Assembly (NCBI GenBank): GCA_003163855.1 | Contig: PLRJ01000060.1 | Location: 79,498 to 133,220, forward strand | Length of the DNA: 53,723 bases | Direction: 5' to 3' | Source of the DNA: Bryobacterales bacterium | Lineage (GTDB): Bacteria > Acidobacteriota > Terriglobia > Bryobacterales > Bryobacteraceae | Position numbers and translations under genes: made by a program | Shown: positions 43,163 to 49,984 of the stretch, one piece after another | How positions within the stretch are numbered: the first letter of the stretch is position 1 | Layout of the letters: every line of letters begins with the position of its first letter | The notes under the pieces: model-generated | Database searches by the model: none | What the model was told of the DNA's origin: nothing | What the model saw: only the letters and a program-made list of their open reading frames with translations

Positions 43163-43444
43163 CTACAGCGAAGGACGTACTGCCAAGTTGCACTCGTAGG
43201 CTGTTGGTGATATCGGGCTCTTGGCCAGTTTGTCTCTCCGCCACATCTGGCTTGCAAGACGTTGCTCGTAGGCTGGTGATCTTTCTGTCACCGTGTTGAG
43301 GTCAAGTGCCAGCAGAGCCTTGTACACTTCTTTGGTAACGAAGATGGCAGCATACGCGTACTTCGGAAACCCCTCTGTTGGGCTTCCGATGTGGATATTG
43401 GCCAAATAAATGTCTCGCTCTGTTGCGTAGACGGGTTCACTCAT
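43163..43444 (-). CDS. Small protein of unknown function (recombinase element)
   Basis: Protein of 93 residues from the ATG at 43444, chosen because GGAGGAA lies about 6 bp upstream; a TTG five codons earlier would hide that site. Sequence includes ATERDIYLANIHIGSPTEGF and KYAYAAIFVTKEVYKALLAL. No known domain is recognised. The upstream gene on the same strand ends 3 bp past the start, so the two are co-translated. Confidence 0.6.
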   Translation of the reverse strand: MSEPVYATERDIYLANIHIGSPTEGFPKYAYAAIFVTKEVYKALLALDLNTVTERSPAYEQRLASQMWRRDKLAKSPISPTAYECNLAVRPSL

Positions 43445-43446
43445 GG

Positions 43447-43938
43447 CTATTTCCTCCAACGCTCTTTCTCAATTGCAGCGAGGCGATAGAGACCTGGCCT
43501 CTTCTTCCCTAGCTCATTCGCCTTCCGGCTGTCGTCTAACATGCCACTGGCTAGGACCGACTCAACTAGCGATGGGTTTCGAAGCGCTTCGTACTCGTCT
43601 GCGGTCACGATGATTGGATCAAGCCTTGAGCTAGGAGCTTTAGGTACCGCTCCGATTCGGATGGCTGCTTTGGAGAGATGCTCAGGCGAATACTTAGGCG
43701 TTGTAGGGTTGCGCTTGGCTGCTTCGGCTTGTTGCTTGGCTGCTTCGGCAGCACGCTCAGTGCGTGTGTGGGCTGCGTCCATTTCTTGGAGGCGGTCTTC
43801 TAGAGTGGCTGGGATTCCATTCTCTTGTCGGTAGCGACGTGCAGCTTTAACGAAAGCTTCGTCTGTATCAAACTCGCTGGTATTGGAAGCCTTGTCGTTA
43901 GGTTCTGGCGCATATGGTGCGCTGGTTGTATGGGGCAT
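43447..43938 (-). CDS. Protein of unknown function with Ala/Glu-rich helix (recombinase element)
   Basis: Protein of 163 residues if translation begins at the ATG at 43938 (MPHTTSAPYAPEPND); a TTG at 43989 would add 17 residues. Central coiled-coil-like segment TRTERAAEAAKQQAEAAKRN (about 77-96). The C-terminal half has DPIIVTADEYEALRNPSLVE and GLYRLAAIEKERWRK. No family recognised. It overlaps or abuts the following 93-residue gene. The region upstream to 44188 holds no other gene. Confidence 0.55.
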   Translation of the reverse strand: MPHTTSAPYAPEPNDKASNTSEFDTDEAFVKAARRYRQENGIPATLEDRLQEMDAAHTRTERAAEAAKQQAEAAKRNPTTPKYSPEHLSKAAIRIGAVPKAPSSRLDPIIVTADEYEALRNPSLVESVLASGMLDDSRKANELGKKRPGLYRLAAIEKERWRK

Positions 43939-44187
43939 GTTGTTATATGGTTTTGGCAGAATGCCGAGGAATTGCGACGGTTGAACCAAGTGGGACTAGC
44001 GACGAATCGCTAGCCCCGAACAACTTACCTTCAACCGTGCAGTGTGGGCGTCGCTGCCAACGACAGGGAAGAGAATCTCTCCCTATTACTAGTATACCAC
44101 ACTCGCCAAGCTTTCTCTCGATTAAAATGTGCTATTATTTGCCGCACAAACGGGGCGGGAGATGGTTTTAGAAAGCAAAAAAATTTA

Positions 44188-44213
44188 CGCGGCACCACCG
44201 CGCTCTTTTTTTT
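44188..44213. terminator. Candidate bidirectional intrinsic terminator
   Basis: CGCGG (44188-44192), loop CACCA, CCGCG (44198-44202), then a T-rich tail (44206-44213). On the other strand the same hairpin is followed by a T-run from the A-run at 44178-44183. It could end rightward and leftward transcripts. The stem is short (5 bp), but fully GC. A 34-codon minus-strand frame at 44239-44340 lies beside it and is not supported further. Confidence 0.5.
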
Positions 44214-44346
44214 ATCGAGACATCCCCCACCGTAGTTGCTACTTGGTGTGCGTGGGCAGCAACGTGTAGCGCTGGGTTACCTTGCACGTCTGACCAGGTG
44301 AAGAGTGAACGCCAGCAACGACGTGGTTGCTAGCGTCCATGCGTTG

Positions 44347-44547
44347 CTAGTTGCTGGTCTGCCGTTCACATCCACAGTGACCAGTACAAGGCGATGGTTG
44401 CTCAGGTGTCGGGAGTTTGCCTTCATGCGTCCATTGGCCGCACACGGTGCAAACGCTGAGGGCGTTGATGTCTGCTAGCTTGCCGCAGTCAAAGCACGCG
44501 GTCATGAGTACAGGTTCGGTGTTGGTGTTGCTGGTAAGGGTTGTCAT
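44347..44547 (-). CDS. Small zinc-ribbon-like protein
   Basis: Protein of 66 residues from the ATG at 44547. Two CxxC pairs (ACFDCGK and CTVCGQW) and a C-terminal CTGHCGC cluster suggest zinc binding, perhaps a small DNA- or RNA-associated ribbon. A longer frame to 44799 is rejected because its upstream part crosses the resolvase promoter on the other strand and looks non-coding. No clear Shine-Dalgarno. Confidence 0.45.
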   Translation of the reverse strand: MTTLTSNTNTEPVLMTACFDCGKLADINALSVCTVCGQWTHEGKLPTPEQPSPCTGHCGCERQTSN

Positions 44548-44749
44548 GATCCAATCGTAGGTGCTTCTGCTTTGCAGTGGCAAGCGCTTTAATCTGTAGA
44601 CAACAAGCTTTGTAGGTAGCGGTGGTACTATGCCAAGCGACGATGCAACGCTAAACGATGCAATGGACAGCGATATAAGGCTGGGCAGTGGCAGTGTACG
44701 CAAGGGAAACCATTGGTACATGATCGGACGGAGTGTACGAAAATAAGCC

Positions 44750-44787
44750 TTGACATATTTCGGACAGGCATTGATAATTCGGACAGG
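44750..44787 (+). promoter_or_regulatory. Consensus sigma-70 promoter with repeated TTCGGACAGG sites upstream of the resolvase
   Basis: TTGACA at 44750-44755, a 17-bp spacer and GATAAT at 44773-44778 give a near-perfect vegetative promoter 20 bp before the resolvase ATG. TTCGGACAGG occurs at 44759-44768 (in the spacer) and 44778-44787 (over the -10 end), exactly 19 bp apart. A related ATCGGACGG lies about two such steps upstream near 44723. Such spacing suggests a dimeric recombinase or repressor covering the promoter (autoregulation or a res-type site). Confidence 0.7.
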
Positions 44788-44797
44788 AGCTTCGTAC

Positions 44798-45373
44798 ATG
44801 TCCCGAGTATTCGCTTATGCCCGTGTTTCAACAACAGATCAGACAACCGATAACCAGCTTTGTGAAATCAAAGCGGCTGGATTCAACATAGAGACGAGAA
44901 GAACAGTAACAGAGAGCGTAAGTGGCAGCGTTGCTGCTATGCAGAGGAAGGGCTTCAGCAAGCTGGTTGACAAGCTAGAGGCGGGAGATGTCCTGGTAGT
45001 CACTAAGCTTGATCGCTTGGGAAGGAACGCAATGGACGTCAGGCAGACTGTGGAGCGTTTGGCATCTGAAGGCGTTAAGGTTCACTGCCTAGCGCTTGGT
45101 GGTGTGGATCTTACAAGCGCTGCGGGCAAGATGACCATGCAGATAATCAGTGCTGTAGCTGAGTTTGAACGCGATCTTCTAATCGAGCGCACGAAGAGCG
45201 GGATCAGCAGAGCAAAGGCGGAAGGCATTCACATGGGACGTAAGCACTCGCTGACGGAAGCGCAACGGGCAGAAATCAAGGCGAGGCTAGCGAAGGGTGA
45301 ATCGGTGAGAGGAATTGCTGCTGAGTTCGATACGACTCGGCAGACAGTCATGCGCGTGAGGGATGCCGGGTAA
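44798..45373 (+). CDS. Small serine recombinase (resolvase/invertase)
   Basis: Protein of 191 residues, the standard length of Tn3-type resolvases and DNA invertases. Catalytic Ser in VFAYARVSTTDQTTDNQL (Ser11), Arg-containing TKLDRLGRNAMDVR (about 67-80), and the long E-helix start GKMTMQIISAVAEFERDLLI, then ERTKSGI. The C-terminal HTH is AEIKARLAKGESVRGIAAEF with DTTRQTVMRVRDAG. The ATG at 44798 has GGAGC about 8 bp upstream and a consensus promoter. It precedes an unknown gene and a large serine recombinase in the same direction. Confidence 0.95.
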   Translation: MSRVFAYARVSTTDQTTDNQLCEIKAAGFNIETRRTVTESVSGSVAAMQRKGFSKLVDKLEAGDVLVVTKLDRLGRNAMDVRQTVERLASEGVKVHCLALGGVDLTSAAGKMTMQIISAVAEFERDLLIERTKSGISRAKAEGIHMGRKHSLTEAQRAEIKARLAKGESVRGIAAEFDTTRQTVMRVRDAG

Positions 45374-45404
45374 ACGGCGTCTCTCCGCAGAGTGTGCGGA
45401 GTGC

Positions 45405-45884
45405 ATGATGGTTGATATGCCGAGAGGGAAGAAGAGGAAGAAGGCGAAACCGTTCGTAACCGTAGAAGGGCTTGAAGAACTGGCAGAACAATATCGAGCG
45501 TTAGCCGACGTAGAACGGCTCCGGGCAGACCGTCTGGTGATGGAATTAGACACCATGCAGCGTAGCTTTGGGATTAATCCCGAGCAACTTCCTCCAACCG
45601 TGCAAGAGTTAGGCCCCGTGAAGAGTGAGCACCGCATAAGCACCGACAGGCTACGAAAGGTTATGAAGCCGATTGCGGACGGTGCGAGTGATGAGGAGCT
45701 TATAGAGCTTCGGTCACATCTGTATGGACTCGCTGATGTCCTTACGGATGCGATAGCGAAAGCTCCAACAGATACCGACCTCTGGGAGGATGGCGTAAGG
45801 CGCCCTGCGAAGTCGGAATTGCTGGACTTGGAGTTGGCCACACAGTATGCAGAGGAATTGCTAGAGGAGGAAGAAGGCGAGTGA
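45405..45884 (+). CDS. Protein of unknown function between two serine recombinases
   Basis: Charged helical protein of about 159 residues (ATG at 45405, GGAG just upstream; ATGs at 45363, 45408 and 45417 are alternatives, 45363 overlapping the resolvase end). Basic N-terminus PRGKKRKKAKPFVTVEGLEE, coiled-coil-like middle (ERLRADRLVMELDTMQ, about 35-50) and acidic end LLEEEEGE. I recognise no family. The position, overlapping both recombinase frames (its TGA overlaps the next GTG), suggests an accessory or directionality role (inference). Confidence 0.6.
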   Translation: MMVDMPRGKKRKKAKPFVTVEGLEELAEQYRALADVERLRADRLVMELDTMQRSFGINPEQLPPTVQELGPVKSEHRISTDRLRKVMKPIADGASDEELIELRSHLYGLADVLTDAIAKAPTDTDLWEDGVRRPAKSELLDLELATQYAEELLEEEEGE

Positions 45885-47422
45885 AAACGGCCGTAATTTA
45901 CACGCGCGTTTCGACGGGCAAGCAAGCAGACGGTTTAAGCACAAGTGTTCAAAAAGATGTCTGCGAGGACCACTGCAAGCGTGAAAGGCTGAAGGTTCTA
46001 GAGGTTTTTGAAGATGCCAAGTCTGGAACGACAATCAGACGCCCTGAGTTTCAAAAAATGCTGCGCTTCTGCAAGGACAGACGCGTTGACTTTCTCGTGG
46101 TTCACGACATGACTCGCTTCAGTAGAGGTGAGGATGACGCGATAGCTCTTGTGGAGCTACAGAGCCACGGTACACGGCTTCGCTCCGCTATGGAGCGTGT
46201 TATCGACGAAACTCCAATGGGCAAGAAGATTCGGCGATATGCAGCGGCGGATGCTGCTTATCACAGCGATGAGAAGCGAGTCCTAACGATGGAACGCATG
46301 AACGCTGCCATTCGCTATGGTGGATGGCCTTGGAAGGTCCCTATAGGCTACGTGCGTAGTCCAAAGCTCCCTCGAATGCCCGCCACTATTGAGGCTGATC
46401 AATCCGGCAGACGTGCGGAACTTGTCGCTGAGATTTTTCACCTTTACGCTGCTGGAAAGACTAAGGCGAGGATTTTGGACAAGGTGGTGGCTGACGGTCT
46501 GCGTTATCGGCGGTCTGGGAAAGCCCCGACCAAGCAGACGATTGATGAGATCCTTCGGAACCCTGTTTATGCAGGTAAAACCTACGGCGTAGATCAGAAG
46601 ACTAAGCTTCCTTTCGAAGTGGAGGGACTCCACGAAGCTCTGGTTAGTCGAGAGCTATTTGACCGAGTGCAAGCACGGCTAAACGGAAAGAAACTCGTCG
46701 AACGTGGCGATAGCAATCCTTCATTCCCTTTAACGGCGTTCGCTCATTGTGGTGCATGCAAGCGTGCGTTGCGGGGTTATCAGGCGAAGAAGAAGTATCC
46801 CTGGTATGACTGCAAATACTGTAAGCGGGTAAGCGCTAGTGGCAAGAAGCTCCACGTGGCCTTTCTTGAGTTCTTGGCGGGGATGGAGCTTGACGAGACG
46901 CTTCTGAAGGGAGTTCTGGAAGTAGTCGCCGACGTCTGGAAGCAAAAGAATGAGGAGACGGCAAAAACCGCCAAACGTCGGAAAGCTGAGCTAGAGGCGT
47001 TGGAGTTAAGACTTAGTGCGATACAGGAGCGAATAATTCTGCGTGATTTCGGCTCTATGCCAAGTAAAGTTTTCGAGGACGAATGGCACAAACTAAACAA
47101 CCAAGTCGATAAAGTTCGAACCTCCCTGAATCAGGAGTTTGGCGACATCACGCTTGAAGACGTCCGAATGTACTCAAATACAATACTGACGCACGCTAGC
47201 CTCTACTGGCAAAGAGCGGATGAGGACGCGAAAAGGGCGTTCCAGAAGGCTATTTTCCCATCTGGAGTGCTGGTTTCGCCAGAGCTTGTTTTTGATGACG
47301 TTCGAACCGACTTAAGTACTTCATTCTATTGCCTTTTGAGGCAAATAAAAAACAAAAGTGAGGTTTGGCGTCCCCAAGGGGATTCGAACCCCTGTTATCG
47401 CCGTGAAAGGGCGGTGTCCTAG
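45881..47422 (+). CDS. Large serine recombinase (site-specific integrase)
   Basis: Protein of 513 residues. Resolvase-type catalytic domain (about 1-150) with Ser in VIYTRVSTGKQADGLSTS and RFSRGEDDAIALVEL. Recombinase domain (about 160-270) with VPIGYVRSPKLPRM and ILRNPVYAGKTYGV. Zinc ribbon with CGACKRALRGYQ...WYDCKYC (about 290-315). Coiled-coil region (about 360-430). It starts at a GTG overlapping the previous stop (GTGA). The last about 18 residues (WRPQGDSNPCYRRERAVS) are encoded antisense to the tRNA-Glu gene, so the original C-terminus was probably replaced on integration. Lacking phage structural genes, it most likely mobilises a small element. Confidence 0.95.
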   Translation: MKTAVIYTRVSTGKQADGLSTSVQKDVCEDHCKRERLKVLEVFEDAKSGTTIRRPEFQKMLRFCKDRRVDFLVVHDMTRFSRGEDDAIALVELQSHGTRLRSAMERVIDETPMGKKIRRYAAADAAYHSDEKRVLTMERMNAAIRYGGWPWKVPIGYVRSPKLPRMPATIEADQSGRRAELVAEIFHLYAAGKTKARILDKVVADGLRYRRSGKAPTKQTIDEILRNPVYAGKTYGVDQKTKLPFEVEGLHEALVSRELFDRVQARLNGKKLVERGDSNPSFPLTAFAHCGACKRALRGYQAKKKYPWYDCKYCKRVSASGKKLHVAFLEFLAGMELDETLLKGVLEVVADVWKQKNEETAKTAKRRKAELEALELRLSAIQERIILRDFGSMPSKVFEDEWHKLNNQVDKVRTSLNQEFGDITLEDVRMYSNTILTHASLYWQRADEDAKRAFQKAIFPSGVLVSPELVFDDVRTDLSTSFYCLLRQIKNKSEVWRPQGDSNPCYRRERAVS

Positions 47423-47443
47423 GCCGGGCTAGACGATGGGGAC
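47366..47443 (-). tRNA. tRNA-Glu (UUC)
   Basis: On the minus strand from G47443 to the encoded CCA (47368-47366). Acceptor stem GTCCCCA pairs with TGGGGAC. The anticodon loop is CTTTCAC, with TTC at 47407-47405, and the T-arm is AGGGGTTCGAATCCCCT. Sequence is close to E. coli tRNA-Glu, but the closing base pair of the anticodon stem (27-43) is a C-A mismatch. The large serine recombinase frame overlaps its 3' part by 57 bp from the opposite strand, so the 3' end is a likely integration site. Confidence 0.95.
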
Positions 47444-47495
47444 GCATGCGTGGCGTCACTTCCTACGTTAGCAGACCGGGCCTTTCGCGACCCCC

Positions 47496-47831
47496 TTATA
47501 GCGTATGCAAATACGCCAGGATATTTTCCTTATCGTCCTTCGACAACATATCCGCATACGCAGGCATGCCATTGCCTCCGTTGTTGATCTGCATCATCAC
47601 GTTCGCGTCGTTCACAGGCTTGCCGCTTTGCAGCGTCTTGCGCTTGAACAAACCTTTCAGCGACGGACCCATCTTCTTCTCGTCGTTATCGACGTTATGG
47701 CAAATGGCGCACTGCTCGAAGGCCTCTTTACCTTTGGCAACATCGCCCGCTTTGCCGGCCGCCGAGGCGTTCCCGGCCATTCCCGCGCTCAGCGCTACGA
47801 CCACCGCAAAAACAAATCCGTGACGAATCAT
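47496..47831 (-). CDS. Class I c-type cytochrome
   Basis: Protein of 111 residues from the ATG at 47831, with AGGA about 6 bp upstream (a TTG 6 codons earlier is less likely). Signal peptide MIRHGFVFAVVVALSAGMAG, ending near ASA. Haem-binding CAICH (about 41-45), with MGPSLKGL and the sixth ligand Met in NGGNGMPAYADML (about 88-100). A soluble periplasmic electron carrier like cytochrome c552/c553. Stands alone beside the tRNA-Glu gene. Confidence 0.93.
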   Translation of the reverse strand: MIRHGFVFAVVVALSAGMAGNASAAGKAGDVAKGKEAFEQCAICHNVDNDEKKMGPSLKGLFKRKTLQSGKPVNDANVMMQINNGGNGMPAYADMLSKDDKENILAYLHTL

Positions 47832-48084
47832 TTGGTTCCTGGCTCCCAAGTGGATTAAAAACTACAGTCTACAACCTACATGATGGACAATTCTGAAAGC
47901 AAAAAGCATCGGGAATGAAGCACCTTTAACACTATGGAAACTTCATCTGAAAGAACGGCGTCTGCCGAAGTATAGAGAAACGGGCCCGCGCCGCCATTCG
48001 TTCTGGGTGATAATTGAAACACTTGGTGACTTCTCCCCGCTGAAACGGCACCATACCCGAACCCGATTATTCCTGAAGGTAAAC

Positions 48085-49950
48085 ATGTTCCTTAGAGCCA
48101 CTGCTCTTTCTATCTTTAGCGTCTTCAGCCTGCTGGCGGCACCGTCCAACGGCGTGCCGAATATGACGGAAGCACCCAAAGCGGGCAAAGTGGATTTGTT
48201 TCCCGAAAGCTCACTGAAACCCGGTATGCACGCCGTTGCCTGGACCACTTTCCAGGGAACTGCGCCTGAAGCCGTACCAATCGAAATCATCGGCATCTGG
48301 GAAAACGCCTGGGGACCTAAGCAGGACATCATCATCGGCAAGATGGGCGGTAAAGCGCAGCGTACCAACGTCGCCGGTGGCATGAGCGGCAGCCCTGTTT
48401 ATATCGATGGCAAGTTGGTGGGCGCTGTTTCCTTACGTCTTAGCGTTTTTTCGCCGGACGCCATCTGCGGCATCACGCCCATCCAGTTGATGCTCGATGT
48501 GAAGGATTTCGATAAGACCCGGCCTGCGGATAGCCGCACGCCCGACAAAATTAGCGTCGCCAAAGAGAACATGCCGCTGCCCGATGGCTTGCTGGCGCGC
48601 GTGATGGCCGGTAGTGCCAGCGGGTTGGGTCAGACTCCGACGATGACCCCTATTGCCACGCCGATAACCATGTCCGGTTTTTCCGATGAAGCGTTTCGTC
48701 AGTTTGCGCCCATCTTCAGTCAGCTTGGCATGGCGGTGGCACAAGGCGGATCGGGCGGCCAGTTGAATTCGGCTACACCGGCAAAAGACTGGGCCACCTC
48801 GCTGCAGCCGGGTGAGCCCATTGCCGCCGTGCTCGTTTCGGGCGATGTCACCATGACCGGCGGCGGCACCGTTACTTATAACGACGGTAAGCGCGTGCTG
48901 GCTTTCGGGCATCCGATGTTCAACCTGGGACCTGTCGACATGCCCATTGCCAAGGACGACATCATCACGACGCTCGCCTCTTCCTATCAGCCCACGAAAA
49001 TGGGCAACGCCACGGAAGTGGTCGGCGCGCTGAAGCAGGACCGCCACAGCGCCATTGAAGGCGAACTCGGCGCAACCGCGCAGATGATTCCCGTCACCAT
49101 GCACGTCTCCTCGTTCAACCCCGACAACAGCGTCCGCAAGAATCAGGACTTCCACTTCAACGTCTTCGTCAATCAGAAATGGACGCCCTATCTGATGATG
49201 GCCACGCTCTTCAACGCGCTTTCGAACCTGAACGACTTTTCAGACGATGAAACCTACCGGCTGCATGGCGAATTGCATCTGGAAGGCCAGCACAAGATCG
49301 ACTTAACAACCATGCAGGCGCCTGCCGAAACACAGATTCCCACGCCCATGCTGCTGGCCGGCTGGTGGGGCGACAAGTTCAACCGGCTATTCGCCAACTC
49401 AAACCAGTTGCCGAAACTGGACGCGGTGAATATCACGGTCGATCTGCTGCCGGAGCGCCGCATTGCGCAAATTGAAAATGCCTGGATCGCCGATAACAAA
49501 GTGATTCCCGGTACCGAAGTGCCGGTTAAAGTGTTCCTGCGGCCTTACAGCGGCGACAGGATAGAGCGGACGATTATGGTAAAAATTCCGGCTGGCTTAC
49601 AGCGCGGAGAACATCAGATTCTGTTCAGCGATGCCGATACCTTAAGCCGCACCCAGAACATTGCCAGTTCACTAAACCGTATTGAAAGTATTCCCCAGAC
49701 TGTCGCGCTCCTGAATGAAGAGCGCAGCAACACCCGCATGTACGTTTCCCTCATCGAATCGCAGCCTACCGTCTATTCGGATGAGAAAGTTCTCCCCAGC
49801 CTGCCGGCTTCCGTGCTGAACGTGATGCAAAGCGGCCGCGCCACCAACCACCAGTTTGTCAGCGCTCCCGAAAGTGCACATGAGCAGACTTCCATCGCCT
49901 TCGACACGGTCATCACCGGCAGCTATTCGCTAAAAATACACGTCAATTAG
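48085..49950 (+). CDS. SpoIVB-like S55 family peptidase domain protein
   Basis: Protein of 621 residues from the ATG at 48085 with GAAGG about 5 bp upstream; a frame to 48007 adds unlikely residues. Signal peptide MFLRATALSIFSVFSLLAAP. The S55 (SpoIVB) peptidase domain spans about 25-250, with His in GMHAVAWTTFQG and the catalytic Ser in NVAGGMSGSPVYIDGKLVGA. A second block GGTVTYNDGKRVLAFGHPMF is typical. The rest (about 330-620) is beta-rich. SpoIVB cleaves a sporulation factor in Firmicutes; here the host does not obviously sporulate, so the role is different. A beta-propeller gene follows after 34 bp. Confidence 0.88.
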   Translation: MFLRATALSIFSVFSLLAAPSNGVPNMTEAPKAGKVDLFPESSLKPGMHAVAWTTFQGTAPEAVPIEIIGIWENAWGPKQDIIIGKMGGKAQRTNVAGGMSGSPVYIDGKLVGAVSLRLSVFSPDAICGITPIQLMLDVKDFDKTRPADSRTPDKISVAKENMPLPDGLLARVMAGSASGLGQTPTMTPIATPITMSGFSDEAFRQFAPIFSQLGMAVAQGGSGGQLNSATPAKDWATSLQPGEPIAAVLVSGDVTMTGGGTVTYNDGKRVLAFGHPMFNLGPVDMPIAKDDIITTLASSYQPTKMGNATEVVGALKQDRHSAIEGELGATAQMIPVTMHVSSFNPDNSVRKNQDFHFNVFVNQKWTPYLMMATLFNALSNLNDFSDDETYRLHGELHLEGQHKIDLTTMQAPAETQIPTPMLLAGWWGDKFNRLFANSNQLPKLDAVNITVDLLPERRIAQIENAWIADNKVIPGTEVPVKVFLRPYSGDRIERTIMVKIPAGLQRGEHQILFSDADTLSRTQNIASSLNRIESIPQTVALLNEERSNTRMYVSLIESQPTVYSDEKVLPSLPASVLNVMQSGRATNHQFVSAPESAHEQTSIAFDTVITGSYSLKIHVN

Positions 49951-49984
49951 ACACACGTTAATTAAGGATCGTCGTCTCTCAAAA

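Noticed and set aside
44222-44345. GCAAC repeats as a CRISPR array or iterons
   Set aside because: The AGCAAC words are irregularly spaced and of mixed orientation, with no repeat-spacer periodicity. No CRISPR array was seen anywhere in the window.
44548-44799. N-terminal extension of the zinc-ribbon frame
   Set aside because: It covers the resolvase promoter region on the other strand and lacks protein-like composition; the ATG at 44547 gives a complete small protein.
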